From positions 83,699-147,698 of the forward strand of contig JBAXGW010000001.1 of the NCBI GenBank assembly GCA_037139195.1: DNA of 64,000 nt, written 5' to 3'. The notes beneath the pieces were generated by a model. That model made no database searches. It had not been told where the DNA came from and saw only the letters and a list, made by a program, of their open reading frames with translations. Positions 26,738-35,701 of this stretch are shown here, piece by piece (within the stretch, counting starts at the first letter, position 1; each line of letters opens with the position of its first letter). Origin of the DNA: JBAXGW01 sp037139195 (lineage in GTDB: Bacteria; Bacteroidota; Bacteroidia; Bacteroidales; JAHJDW01). Made by a program: the position numbers and the translations under genes.

Positions 26738-28113
26738 TATTCTGAAACTAATTTAATAAAATAGTCGCCACGATGCTCAAAATTTTTAAACTTGTCGTAG
26801 CTGGAAGCGGCAGGCGAAAGTAAACAAATTTTGCCAACCTTAGTGTTTTTTTTCGCTAAATCAACCGCTTCTTGTAAATCAGAAACAAGCCTTGAGCGAT
26901 ATTTACAAGTCTCATCAACAGCATCATACATTCTTTTTCCAGCATCTCCCATAAAATAAATATAGTCGATAGGATTCGCTGCCAAATAATTAATTAATAT
27001 TGAATAATCAATTCCTCTATCAAATCCACCTAAAATCAAACTTCCAACTTCTTTTAAAGCTGTAATAGCTTGAATAGTTGCCTCTGGAATCGTCGCAATT
27101 GAATCGTTGTAATATTTAATTCTATCAAATTCGCCAACAAATTGCATTCTATGTGGCAAACCCTTGAAAGAACTCATTTTTTCAAAAAAGAAGTCAGGCT
27201 CTACTCCCAGCAATTCGCAAGCTAAATAGGCTGCACTAATATTTAGCAAATTATGATTTCCGAGCAAATATCTAGTTGAGTTAATATCATAAACTTCATT
27301 GGTCAATTCATCTTCCTTTTCAACTAAATTATTCTCTTTCAAAAAAACGCCATTTCCTGAAATGGATTCAGCATTTGAAAATTCTAATTTTTCTGATTTT
27401 ATCAAGTTAGTTTTAACCAAATCGCAAAGCAATTGATTATCTGAACAATATATAAAATAATCATCTTCATTTTGTTTCAAAGCAATATTCAACTTGGCTT
27501 TTTGATAATCTGAATATGAATGATAATGGTCTAAATGTTCTTGATATATATTAAGTATAATAGAAATATTAGGCGCAAATTTCACATATTCAAGCTGATG
27601 TGAAGAAAGCTCGAATACAATTTTTGTGTTTTCTGTAATAGAATCAACAAAATCAAAAGGAGGCAATCCAATGTTTCCTACTAATAATACATCATCAAAT
27701 TTTGCCTTTAAAACATGATAAATCAAACTACTTGTTGTGCTTTTACCTTTAGTACCAGTTATTCCAATAATTTGTGTTGAAAACTGACTTAAAAACAAAT
27801 CGGTTTGTGATGTGATTTTTTCTGCAGCTATATTGATATTATTTTTAGAAAATGAAATACCTGGCGTTTTAATTATTAAATCATAACTATTCAAATTCTC
27901 TAAATAGGCATCACCTAAATTAAATAAAACGTTTTTATCTTCAGCTAAAACAGGATATAAATCAAGCAATTGTGTGTTTTTATCAGCTATTGACAACTGA
28001 ATATCTGGCAAAATTTTTCTGATAAAAGAATAGCTTGCAAAGCCTTCTTTTCCAAAGCCTAAAATAAGAAGCTTGCGTCCGATTATTTGCGAAATTATTT
28101 TATCGTATTTCAT
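26737..28113 (-). CDS. murD: MurD-type UDP-MurNAc-L-Ala glutamate ligase, possibly the MurD2 (L-Glu) subtype
   Basis: A 458-residue Mur ligase. It has a Rossmann-like N-domain ('LLILGFGKEGFASY', 'LIIKTPGIS'), the P-loop 'IGITGTKGKSTTSSL' (Gly120-Ser125), 'VFELSSHQLEY', 'ILNIYQEHLDHYHSYSDYQKAK' and 'LGGFDRGIDYSILI'. These are MurD features; MurD joins glutamate to UDP-MurNAc-L-alanine in cytoplasmic peptidoglycan synthesis. It is not in a dcw-type cluster; instead its start overlaps by 14 bases the end of a GGGKDS-protein that looks like MurL. In that pairing the ligase adds L-Glu (MurD2). I cannot separate MurD from MurD2 by eye. Confidence 0.85.
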   Translation of the reverse strand: MKYDKIISQIIGRKLLILGFGKEGFASYSFIRKILPDIQLSIADKNTQLLDLYPVLAEDKNVLFNLGDAYLENLNSYDLIIKTPGISFSKNNINIAAEKITSQTDLFLSQFSTQIIGITGTKGKSTTSSLIYHVLKAKFDDVLLVGNIGLPPFDFVDSITENTKIVFELSSHQLEYVKFAPNISIILNIYQEHLDHYHSYSDYQKAKLNIALKQNEDDYFIYCSDNQLLCDLVKTNLIKSEKLEFSNAESISGNGVFLKENNLVEKEDELTNEVYDINSTRYLLGNHNLLNISAAYLACELLGVEPDFFFEKMSSFKGLPHRMQFVGEFDRIKYYNDSIATIPEATIQAITALKEVGSLILGGFDRGIDYSILINYLAANPIDYIYFMGDAGKRMYDAVDETCKYRSRLVSDLQEAVDLAKKNTKVGKICLLSPAASSYDKFKNFEHRGDYFIKLVSE

Positions 28114-29470
28114 TCAATGATTTTTTAAGAAGCTGAACTAAGTTTTCAGATAAAAAATGTTGATTGTTAAAACTCAATATTTCTGAATAAAATGAATAAT
28201 TATTATCTTTAACAACTTCAATATAATATTTAAGTAATTGCGGCATATTATTATTTTTCAATTTACTAATCAAAAATAATATTGAAGAATTTACCTCACT
28301 TATTGTCCCTACACATTCAAAAGGTTTATTTGCAGAAATACCAGTTAGTTCATCAAAATATTCTTTCAAATCCATATCATTCAGCAAATCTTTTCCAAAT
28401 ATTCCAACAATTTTCTCATATTCTAAAAACGGAGAAAGCATTATAAAAGTAAACAAACATTTAGGACAAGCTCCACACCATGAATCTGTTTTACTGCCTA
28501 CATTACAGCTTCTGAAAACACTCAAATATTTATCATATTTTGAAAGCAAAGCAGCTATTTGCAATTCATTCAATGGACGCAGAAAGCTGAAATAATTAAT
28601 TTCGCTACTTATATTTGCTCTAAAATACGCTCTAAAATCACGCTCAAACTCTAATGATTTAGAATATTGATGATTAATATTTGTACCTGGTATTGTTGGC
28701 TCATTTGCACTGGATTCATTGGATAATGCTATATTTTTTGTTTCGGACAAAACTGCTATTAAACAAGTTAGAAATGCCAATAATGCAGAAAATGGAGTGT
28801 GCCCATTCAAGAAGCCTTCAGAATTTAGATTCAATAAATTTGCATCAATGCTTCTTTTAATTTCTAATACATCATACATCGAAAAACCAGCTTGCAAAAT
28901 AGTCGATTCGGTTGCACCTCTAGAATTTAAAATAAATGGCGTTACCATTTCGCCTCCATTAATCAATGTTTGCAATGTTACAGCCGAATCTTTTCCACCA
29001 CCAATTGGAACTATATATCCATCATCTAACTTAAAATCCGATAAATAAATTGGATTTGACGAAGTAAATTGAAATTCAAATAGCTCATTTACATTCGGAT
29101 TCAAATTATTAAGAAAAAAGAATTCACCTAAACCATTGAAAAACAGTTTTTTCCAAAAACCTTCTTGTTCTTTATTTAAATAATAATTTTTTACTTTAAT
29201 TACTGGAGAACAAGTTGTTTTCCAATAACTTATACTTTCAACCAAACCAATATTAAAAATTAGATTATTTAAATCAGCATCCAACTTTCGTTTTATCATT
29301 TTTTTTGCAGGAATGGAAATTGCAGGATAAAAGTGTGTTAATCCCTCTATTTCAAAATGATATTTTATATCAATGCTATTTTCATTTTGAATAGCCTCAA
29401 AGTCATGATACACAAAAACAGGAAACTGTTTGCGAAAATTATAGTATTTATCTAAATTATTATCAATCAT
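28100..29470 (-). CDS. murL: putative UDP-MurNAc-L-Ala-L-Glu epimerase (MurL-like), ATP-pyrophosphatase motif
   Basis: A 456-residue soluble protein. 'VPIGGGKDSAVTLQTL' (Gly157-Ser162) is a PP-loop of the N-type ATP pyrophosphatase fold. A cysteine cluster 'SWCGACPKCLFTF' lies near residues 330-345 after 'FRSCNVGS'. MurL, described in Xanthomonas oryzae with MurD2, is an ATP-dependent epimerase of about this size that turns the terminal L-Glu of the UDP-muramyl dipeptide into D-Glu. The overlap with a MurD-type gene reproduces that pair. The family assignment rests on motif, length and neighbour, not on alignment. An alternative is another PP-loop enzyme, for example one acting on tRNA. Confidence 0.65.
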   Translation of the reverse strand: MIDNNLDKYYNFRKQFPVFVYHDFEAIQNENSIDIKYHFEIEGLTHFYPAISIPAKKMIKRKLDADLNNLIFNIGLVESISYWKTTCSPVIKVKNYYLNKEQEGFWKKLFFNGLGEFFFLNNLNPNVNELFEFQFTSSNPIYLSDFKLDDGYIVPIGGGKDSAVTLQTLINGGEMVTPFILNSRGATESTILQAGFSMYDVLEIKRSIDANLLNLNSEGFLNGHTPFSALLAFLTCLIAVLSETKNIALSNESSANEPTIPGTNINHQYSKSLEFERDFRAYFRANISSEINYFSFLRPLNELQIAALLSKYDKYLSVFRSCNVGSKTDSWCGACPKCLFTFIMLSPFLEYEKIVGIFGKDLLNDMDLKEYFDELTGISANKPFECVGTISEVNSSILFLISKLKNNNMPQLLKYYIEVVKDNNYSFYSEILSFNNQHFLSENLVQLLKKSLNEIR

Positions 29471-29571
29471 TTTAATGTCGATTGGCGTTAATATACAATT
29501 GCAATTGCTTTAAAAACCAAAGGTATGAAAAATAAAAAAAAGATGGCGAATAAAATAATCTTGAATTTTAT

Positions 29572-29579
29572 TAACTTTG
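29572..29579 (+). promoter_or_regulatory. -7 promoter element of the YqgE gene
   Basis: TAACTTTG followed by C matches the Bacteroidota -7 box and lies 25 bases before the ATG. The -33 element is not clear. Confidence 0.55.
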
Positions 29580-29604
29580 CAACAATAAAACAAAGCAACT
29601 AATA

Positions 29605-30168
29605 ATGAACCTATCAACCAACGAATTACGAAACGGCAGTTTACTACTAGCAGAACCATTTTTGCAAGGCAATTATTTTAGCCGTTCTGTAGTTTTATTA
29701 GCTGATTATTCGCAAGAAGGAGCTTTTGGAATCATCATTAACAAACCGATGGAAACAAAAGTTAACGAAGTGTTGCTTGATTATCCCGAACTCGACTTCC
29801 CTATTTATTTAGGTGGACCTGTTCAAAAAGACAATGTGTTTTTCATTCACACACTTGGTGATATTATCCCTGAGTCAGTAAAAATAATTGATGGCTTATT
29901 TTGGGGCGGCGATTTCGAAATGGTTAAAGAGCTTATTAAAACCAAATCACTTAATAGCACCAACATACGCTTTTTTATTGGCTATGCTGGTTGGACAAGC
30001 ATGCAACTTGAAGAAGAATTGAAAATTAATTCTTGGGTTATCTCTGAAAGCAATACCGAAGAAATAATGGGCAATGATTCTGCTAAACTATGGAAAACAC
30101 TAGTAAAAAGACTTGGAGACGATTACAAAGATTGGATTAACTATCCAATAAATCCGATGCTGAACTAA
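29605..30168 (+). CDS. YqgE/AlgH-family protein
   Basis: A 187-residue protein covering the whole family domain: 'GSLLLAEPFLQGNYFSRSVVLLADYSQEGAFGIIINKP' is present in order (quoted ends 'GSLLLAEPFL' and 'GAFGIIINKP'), then 'YLGGPVQKDNVFFIHTL', 'GLFWGGDFE' and 'RFFIGYAGWTSMQLEEEL'. Structures of this family show a single alpha/beta domain; the biochemical role is unknown in spite of the AlgH name. It stands alone with its own promoter. Confidence 0.92.
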   Translation: MNLSTNELRNGSLLLAEPFLQGNYFSRSVVLLADYSQEGAFGIIINKPMETKVNEVLLDYPELDFPIYLGGPVQKDNVFFIHTLGDIIPESVKIIDGLFWGGDFEMVKELIKTKSLNSTNIRFFIGYAGWTSMQLEEELKINSWVISESNTEEIMGNDSAKLWKTLVKRLGDDYKDWINYPINPMLN

Positions 30169-30180
30169 TTAAAATAAAAA

Positions 30181-30999
30181 CTAATAACCAGCATATTGAA
30201 GCGAATTTGTTACAGAGCAAACACTAAAAAAACCTAAAGCACCATTGGAGAAATTACTTGGCACATTTGCTGGCTGTGAATCTAAAAAACCACCTCGCCA
30301 TTTTGTTTCTAATAGCAGTGCTCTTATATATTCAGCATATTCGCTACTTAGTGCATATTGCCTAATCCATATAATTGTTCCTTTTGGAAAATATACTTTT
30401 TCATTTTCTGGTGCAAAAACCTGACTAACATCTATATTTGGCAGTGAAAAATAGTTTAATTTTGCATTACAACTATCAATGGTAGTATCCGACAAACCGT
30501 ACAAATAAGTCCAATCTAAATACACCTCCCACATTGTTGGATTTAATGGCTGATAATCAGCTATTGCCCAATCTGCTTTATATAATTTCATTTCTGCATT
30601 ATATGAATACTGGAACGTTTTATTAGTAAAACCAGTAGCCATAACAGCACTTGCTGTATAAGATTTATCTTTATACTTTACAAGCAAACGATACACCACA
30701 TTTGGTTTTGCACAGAAATTTGAATCCGTATCATAAAACCCAGGCTTTTTTACTTGTTCTTTTAAGTCAATTGTATTTGACCCTTCAATTAATTGAACTA
30801 ACGCACCCGACACCATTTGTGCTGAATCATTTAGCGACTGAACTGTTTGAGAAATTTTAATTGTTTGAGCCCTTTGTTCGTTTGTTAACAACGCTTCTAT
30901 AACAATCTTATTTAATGGTGCATTATTTAGCTTCCAATTCGCTTCCTTTTCGCATGAAAAACAGCTAATTACAAATAAAATTAATATAAGTTTCTTCAT
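30181..30999 (-). CDS. DUF4249 lipoprotein
   Basis: A 272-residue lipoprotein with 'LFVISCFSCEKEA' as lipobox. 'NKIVIEALLTNEQRAQTIKISQTVQ' and 'GALVQLIEGSNTIDLKEQ' followed by 'FCAKPNVVYRLLVKYKDKSYTASAVM' is the DUF4249 pattern. Genes of this family nearly always follow a TonB-dependent receptor in Bacteroidota, and the protein is thought to be a surface partner of that receptor. Its start overlaps the stop of the receptor gene by one base, consistent with coupled expression. Confidence 0.9.
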   Translation of the reverse strand: MKKLILILFVISCFSCEKEANWKLNNAPLNKIVIEALLTNEQRAQTIKISQTVQSLNDSAQMVSGALVQLIEGSNTIDLKEQVKKPGFYDTDSNFCAKPNVVYRLLVKYKDKSYTASAVMATGFTNKTFQYSYNAEMKLYKADWAIADYQPLNPTMWEVYLDWTYLYGLSDTTIDSCNAKLNYFSLPNIDVSQVFAPENEKVYFPKGTIIWIRQYALSSEYAEYIRALLLETKWRGGFLDSQPANVPSNFSNGALGFFSVCSVTNSLQYAGY

Positions 31000-33668
31000 T
31001 AGAATTTGAAATTATATGTTATTGAAGGTATTGTTCCCATTAATGATATTTTTGTTGAAACAAGATTATAATTTCCTTCCATATCCGAAGGAACTACAAA
31101 TTTACCATCGTCAGTCATTATTTTATTAAAATTCAATGCAAAAGGATTTGCTCTTCCGTAGGCATTATACAGCGTAAACACAAAACTATGCTGGTAGCGT
31201 CTTTCGGGCTTATTTAAATGATAAGCAATAGACAAATCCATGCGATGATAATCGGGCAATCTTCCATTATTTTTACTTTCATAATAAGGAACAGAATAAC
31301 CATTGTAATAATAAAATCCGCTAGGAATTGAATATGCTGAACCTGTTAAAAACACCCAATTAAGTGTATATTCCCAATGTTTTTTTCTGTTGTATGTTAA
31401 GTTTATAGAAAAATCGTGCGGACGATCATAAGGTGCCGAATATTTTTTATTATTATTTAAACCTTCGATTGTTCTGAAAACTCTAGAATAGGTATATGAA
31501 AGCCAACCAGTAACTCTACCCGCAGTTTTTTTCAGAGCCAGCTCCAAACCATAAGCATTTGCAGTTCCAAATCGCAACTCCCCTTCTATTAATGGGTTGA
31601 ACAACATGCTTGCATGATCCTGATAATCAATCTGATTACTAAAATGCTTATAAAATAATTCAGATGAAAAATACACTTCTTTTTTGCTAATTCGCGAAAA
31701 ATATCCTAAAGCAAATTGGTTCAATACTTGAGGTTTTATATTTGGTCCACAAGGTATCCAAACTTCTAACGAAGTAAAAGGACTTGTTGAATTACTTAAA
31801 AGCTGTACAAATTGAGTTGTTCTATTGTAACTAACCTTCAGGGAAGATGTGTTGCTAATGGCATATTTAGCATTTATGCGTGGCTCAACTCCAATATGTG
31901 TTGAATACCCCTGATTTTTAGCATAAAAATTAGTATCCTTAACAGAATAATCGTTATTAAATGAATAAATGGTTGCTTCGCCCTTATTCTGCCAAACAGG
32001 AATTCTCAAACCATATCTAACAGTAATTTTCTCATTCACAACCTGTTCGTTACTGCCATATATTACATATTGAATTGAGTTATATTTAGAAATTTCTGGA
32101 ACATATTTTCTCGAATTAACATCTGAAAGATTTAAATTACCTGGATTTGAATAATGTGTACTAACTTCAAAGCCAGCTTTTATTGTATTTAGAACGTTTG
32201 GAAAATACGAAAAATCAGTTTTAACACTTGAATTTTGAATAGCAGAATTCCAATAATCATTTTTAGTTTTTGATAAATATAAATAATAATCGTATCTACT
32301 ACCACTGATGGTTGTATTAGAAAACAATTTGCTATTGAAAACATGATTCCATCTAATTGAGCCCAAGGTATTAAACCAATTTATTCCTGAAACCAAAGCG
32401 CCTTGTTTTATATCGAAAATATCTCTTCCGCTATAAAAAGAAACAAACAATCTGTTATTTGAATTTATTCTAACATTAACTTTTGCATTAATATCCGAAA
32501 ATTCAACATTTATTGGACGGCTTTTTTGGTCAGCAAATTGCATCCAATTTAAGTTTGATTTTCGTCGGGTTATAAAAAATGAGCTTTTATCCTTTTTCAA
32601 TGGTCCTTCAAGGGTTAGGCTTGAAGTAAAAGGACTTAAACTACCCGAAAAACTAATACGTTTCAAATTACCATCCTTTACTTTTATATCAAGTACAGAC
32701 GAAAGTCTACCTCCAAAATTGGCTGGAAAATCGCCTTTATAAACTTCAACATCTTTAATAGCATCGGGAGCAATTGCCGAAAAAAATCCAAACAAATGAG
32801 CTGGATTATAAATTGGAGTTTCGTCAACTAATATTAAATTTTGATCGCTATTTCCTCCTCTTACATAAAAAAGCGAAGAACCATCGCCATACGATTTAAT
32901 GCCTGGTACAGCTTGTAATGATTTTACCAAATCAATGCTCCCAGTAAAACTTGGCATTTGACTTATTGTTTTAACCGACAACTTGCTAAAACTTAATTGA
33001 TTATTAACTATCAAATCTTCTTCAGATGATTTAACTTTCACAATTACTTCTTGCATCGAAATATTTGATGTAACAAGTTCAATATCAATTTTCTTATTTG
33101 AATTTAATTCAATTTCTTGATTTGTAGAATTAAATCCCATAATAGAAAAAACAATATCCCATTTTCCTTCCGGAAGTGTTAAAGAATAAAAACCATAAGT
33201 ATTACATGTGGCACCATAAGTTGTTCCTTTGGCATAAACGGTAGCTCCAATTAACAACTCGCCTGTAGTTTTATCCTTCAAAAAGCCACTAATGGTATAT
33301 TTTGTTTTTGATTCCGATTTTGCCTCTACCGGTTTATCTGCAATTACTGCTTTTTTTTGTAGCTTTAAGATGATTTGCCCTTCAACCAATTTATACTCAA
33401 CACCGTTTTTAATCAATAGTTCGTCTAAAATATCTTTTACCGACTTTTTATTTGCTTTAATACTTACGACTTTGTCAACGGGAATTGACTGAGCACTATA
33501 TGAAAAGTTTATTTGAGAAATACTGCTTATTTGTTTTAGCAAATCGCCAAGCTTTTGATTTTTAGCTTTCAGGGTTATTTTTTTATTCAAATCCTGAGCA
33601 GTAATCTGATTAAAAGCAAAAAACAATAAAACAAATAAAATATAATTGAAATATTTGTATTTTATCAT
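30999..33668 (-). CDS. TonB-dependent receptor with STN and carboxypeptidase-like domains
   Basis: 889 residues with signal peptide ending 'QITAQ'. Residues 25-105 form a secretin/TonB short N-terminal (STN) domain ('INFSYSAQSIPVDKVVSIKANKKSVKDILDELL'-like region), typical of receptors that signal through FecR. Next a CarboxypepD_reg domain ('YTISGFLKDKTTGELLIGATVYAKGT'-like block), then the plug ('MPSFTGSIDLVKSLQAVPGIKSYGDGSS'-like block with 'FYVRGGNSDQNLILVDE'), then a large beta barrel ending in a C-terminal Phe. The ligand is unknown; no siderophore, heme or glycan genes are adjacent. The STN domain and the FecR and sigma genes upstream support cell-surface signalling. Confidence 0.92.
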   Translation of the reverse strand: MIKYKYFNYILFVLLFFAFNQITAQDLNKKITLKAKNQKLGDLLKQISSISQINFSYSAQSIPVDKVVSIKANKKSVKDILDELLIKNGVEYKLVEGQIILKLQKKAVIADKPVEAKSESKTKYTISGFLKDKTTGELLIGATVYAKGTTYGATCNTYGFYSLTLPEGKWDIVFSIMGFNSTNQEIELNSNKKIDIELVTSNISMQEVIVKVKSSEEDLIVNNQLSFSKLSVKTISQMPSFTGSIDLVKSLQAVPGIKSYGDGSSLFYVRGGNSDQNLILVDETPIYNPAHLFGFFSAIAPDAIKDVEVYKGDFPANFGGRLSSVLDIKVKDGNLKRISFSGSLSPFTSSLTLEGPLKKDKSSFFITRRKSNLNWMQFADQKSRPINVEFSDINAKVNVRINSNNRLFVSFYSGRDIFDIKQGALVSGINWFNTLGSIRWNHVFNSKLFSNTTISGSRYDYYLYLSKTKNDYWNSAIQNSSVKTDFSYFPNVLNTIKAGFEVSTHYSNPGNLNLSDVNSRKYVPEISKYNSIQYVIYGSNEQVVNEKITVRYGLRIPVWQNKGEATIYSFNNDYSVKDTNFYAKNQGYSTHIGVEPRINAKYAISNTSSLKVSYNRTTQFVQLLSNSTSPFTSLEVWIPCGPNIKPQVLNQFALGYFSRISKKEVYFSSELFYKHFSNQIDYQDHASMLFNPLIEGELRFGTANAYGLELALKKTAGRVTGWLSYTYSRVFRTIEGLNNNKKYSAPYDRPHDFSINLTYNRKKHWEYTLNWVFLTGSAYSIPSGFYYYNGYSVPYYESKNNGRLPDYHRMDLSIAYHLNKPERRYQHSFVFTLYNAYGRANPFALNFNKIMTDDGKFVVPSDMEGNYNLVSTKISLMGTIPSITYNFKF

Positions 33669-33750
33669 AAGGGAAATTCAATATCATTTGACTGATACAA
33701 ATTTAAGAAAACTTTAGTAGGTACAATGATTTTTTCGGAATGAAATATTG

Positions 33751-34782
33751 TTATTCACATCCAACACCTTTAATTTCAATATTATCACCTTTTGAATCGA
33801 CTTTAACATCTAATGTTTCTTGAATAACACTTAATATTGATTCAATAGTTTGATTTTCAAAAGTGGCAGTCAACCTGCAATTATTTACTTTCTTATCTTT
33901 TATCTTAATTTTTTTATTGTAAACCTTATTTAACAACGAAACTACCTCAGACAAAGTATTGTCGTTAAAAACTATTTTTTTTGTTTTCCATGCGATAAAG
34001 TTTTCATCATCGTTTTGTTCTTTAACGGCTTTTATATCTTCTTCTTTCGACAATTCAACCTTTTCGCCCGGTTCCATTATTGTTTTCTCGTTTGGTTTAT
34101 CGGCGTAATATACAGCTACCTTACCTGTTTCTAAAACTACCTCTACTTTATTATTGACAGCTTCTGTATTCACATAAAATTTTGTTCCCAAAACTTCTAT
34201 TCTAATGTTACCCGAAGCAATAATAAATGGCTGTTCTGTATTATGAGCAACCTCAAAATAAGCCTCTCCTTTCAGTTTAACATTACGCTCTTTTTTATCA
34301 AACTTTTCAGGATAGTCAATTGTTGCACCAATATTTAATGTTACATTTGAACCATCTGGCAATGATTTCTGAATAGAATTATTATCGGCAATTAAATGAA
34401 GTGTTTCTACATTATTAAAATACTGATAAAGAAAATAAGAAGAAGTTGCCAGCAAAACAAATATCGCAGCTATTCTAAAAATTGATTTGAAAGAAATGAC
34501 AGAAGCAGTGTTTGTAGAAATGACTTTTTCAATATTATCTTCTTTATCTAAAAAAGTTTTGTTGTTTTTCGAAAAAGTATTCCACTCATTATCAATATCA
34601 ACAGTTTCATCAACAGAAGTCTGAGCAATAAGCTCCCACGTTAATTTATATTCAGTAAATAATTTTGTATTTTCTTCATCTTTTTTTAGCCAATCCGAAA
34701 GCAATACCATTTCTTCGGCAGATAGCTCTCCGTTGAAATATCCGACTATCAAGTCGGTGTAATATGTATTATTGCTTTCCAT
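33751..34782 (-). CDS. FecR-family anti-sigma factor
   Basis: A 343-residue protein. The N-terminal 80 residues are a cytoplasmic sigma-binding region ('LIVGYFNGELSAEEMVLLSDWLKKDEEN'-type start), a membrane helix follows near residue 105 ('FRIAAIFVLLATSSYFLY'), then the FecR beta domain ('SLPDGSNVTLNIGATIDYPEKF', 'GEAYFEVAHN', 'VEVVLETGKVAVYY') and a C-terminal DUF4974 domain ('IVFNDNTLSEVVSLLNKVYNKKIKI'). It should transmit receptor occupancy to the ECF sigma factor. The gene is 62 bases after the sigma gene and 82 before the receptor. Confidence 0.93.
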   Translation of the reverse strand: MESNNTYYTDLIVGYFNGELSAEEMVLLSDWLKKDEENTKLFTEYKLTWELIAQTSVDETVDIDNEWNTFSKNNKTFLDKEDNIEKVISTNTASVISFKSIFRIAAIFVLLATSSYFLYQYFNNVETLHLIADNNSIQKSLPDGSNVTLNIGATIDYPEKFDKKERNVKLKGEAYFEVAHNTEQPFIIASGNIRIEVLGTKFYVNTEAVNNKVEVVLETGKVAVYYADKPNEKTIMEPGEKVELSKEEDIKAVKEQNDDENFIAWKTKKIVFNDNTLSEVVSLLNKVYNKKIKIKDKKVNNCRLTATFENQTIESILSVIQETLDVKVDSKGDNIEIKGVGCE

Positions 34783-34844
34783 TGTTATTTTTTTCTTTGT
34801 TTATATATATACACGTTAAAATGTATTTACCCTTAGTCGTTTAT

Positions 34845-35402
34845 TTATTTTTTTAAAAATGTTAATAATATTAATAATAGTATAGTCATAAATTCAGCCA
34901 AACGAAATCTCATGTGTTGTAATGCTTTCGACATGTGAGTTTCTACTGTTTTAATAGAAATTCCTAATTGGTCGGCTATTTGCTGATATTTCAAATGCTC
35001 ATATCTGCTAAGCATAAAAACCTCTCTACACTTTTCAGGCAATTCGCTTAAAGCATTTTTTATAGCGTCAGAAATTTCGTTTATTTCAATTCTGTTAGGC
35101 TGATGGTTTTCTACTAACGGATAAACGCCTTCCATTGAAAGTAAATCGTTATTAAATTTTTTATTATCTCTTAAATAATTAAGTGATTTATTGTAGATTA
35201 TAGTAGTTAGATATGATTTAGGAGATTTTGCTACATCAATAGATTCGCGTTTTTCCCAAAAGCTAATAAAAGAATCCTGAACAATTTCCTTTGCTACGTC
35301 CATATCTTTAACATATCTAATAGCAAAATAGCACAAACCCTTGAAATGACTTTTAAAAAGCATTTCAAATGTTTGATTATTCATCATTGTTATTTCGCTC
35401 AT
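34845..35402 (-). CDS. ECF sigma factor, FecI-like, Bacteroidota expansion family
   Basis: A 185-residue sigma-70 family protein. Region 2 is 'FEMLFKSHFKGLCYFAIRYVKDMDVAKEIVQDSFISFWEK' in layout (ends quoted); region 4 has 'LPEKCREVFMLSRYEHLKYQQIADQLGISIKTVETHMSKAL' in layout. The C-terminal tail 'FMTILLLILLTFLKK' is hydrophobic, as in several members of this group. It leads an operon with the FecR regulator and the STN receptor and so should be released by the receptor signal. An alternative start (Met6 or Met7) is possible. Confidence 0.92.
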   Translation of the reverse strand: MSEITMMNNQTFEMLFKSHFKGLCYFAIRYVKDMDVAKEIVQDSFISFWEKRESIDVAKSPKSYLTTIIYNKSLNYLRDNKKFNNDLLSMEGVYPLVENHQPNRIEINEISDAIKNALSELPEKCREVFMLSRYEHLKYQQIADQLGISIKTVETHMSKALQHMRFRLAEFMTILLLILLTFLKK

Positions 35403-35420
35403 TTACGCTAAAAATTTATA

Positions 35421-35428
35421 CAAATATA
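35421..35428 (-). promoter_or_regulatory. putative -7 element of the FecI-like sigma gene
   Basis: CAAATATA on the plus strand reads TATATTTG on the minus strand and lies about 20 bases before the ATG. No matching -33 box is seen at the expected distance. Confidence 0.4.
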
Positions 35429-35558
35429 AAATAAAATAGTCAAAACATAAAATTTATAAAATCACGAAATTACAAACAATAATTTTTATTCATATATTAT
35501 TGAAATTGAAGAAAATATAAAATAAACAATGCAAAAACATCAAGTTTATATAAAAATA

Positions 35559-35590
35559 TTTGGATTTTGTATTTATTTACATTATTTTTG
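35559..35590 (+). promoter_or_regulatory. Bacteroidota-type promoter of the second ECF sigma gene
   Basis: TTTG (35559-35562, followed by G) and TATTTTTG (35583-35590) are 20 bases apart. Transcription from here would give a leader of roughly 100 bases before the ATG, unusually long for this window. Confidence 0.7.
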
Positions 35591-35690
35591 TTGGGTTCTT
35601 TTGATAAGAATATCTATTTACAAACAATTTTTAAAACTAACATAGGAGAGCTGCTATCGAATAAATTTTACCTTATTATTATCTAAAAAA

Positions 35691-35697
35691 AGGAGGT
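35691..35697 (+). promoter_or_regulatory. strong Shine-Dalgarno site AGGAGGT
   Basis: AGGAGGT ends four bases before the ATG and is fully complementary to the 16S tail. Nearly all other starts in the window lack such a site, as is usual for Bacteroidota. Confidence 0.7.
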
Positions 35698-35701
35698 AAA
35701 T

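Noticed and set aside
29471..29530. Promoter for the MurL-like gene (TTTGG on the minus strand near 29515)
   Set aside because: A -33-like TTTGG is present, but the matching -7 box is TATATTAA rather than TAnnTTTG, so I did not list it.
30181..35402. Polysaccharide utilisation locus
   Set aside because: There is a receptor with sigma/FecR, but the partner is DUF4249, not SusD, and no glycan-degrading enzyme is adjacent.
35529..35645. 38-codon open frame before the second ECF sigma gene
   Set aside because: Its middle overlaps the promoter boxes of the sigma gene, its composition is that of AT-rich noise, and it lacks a recognisable motif.
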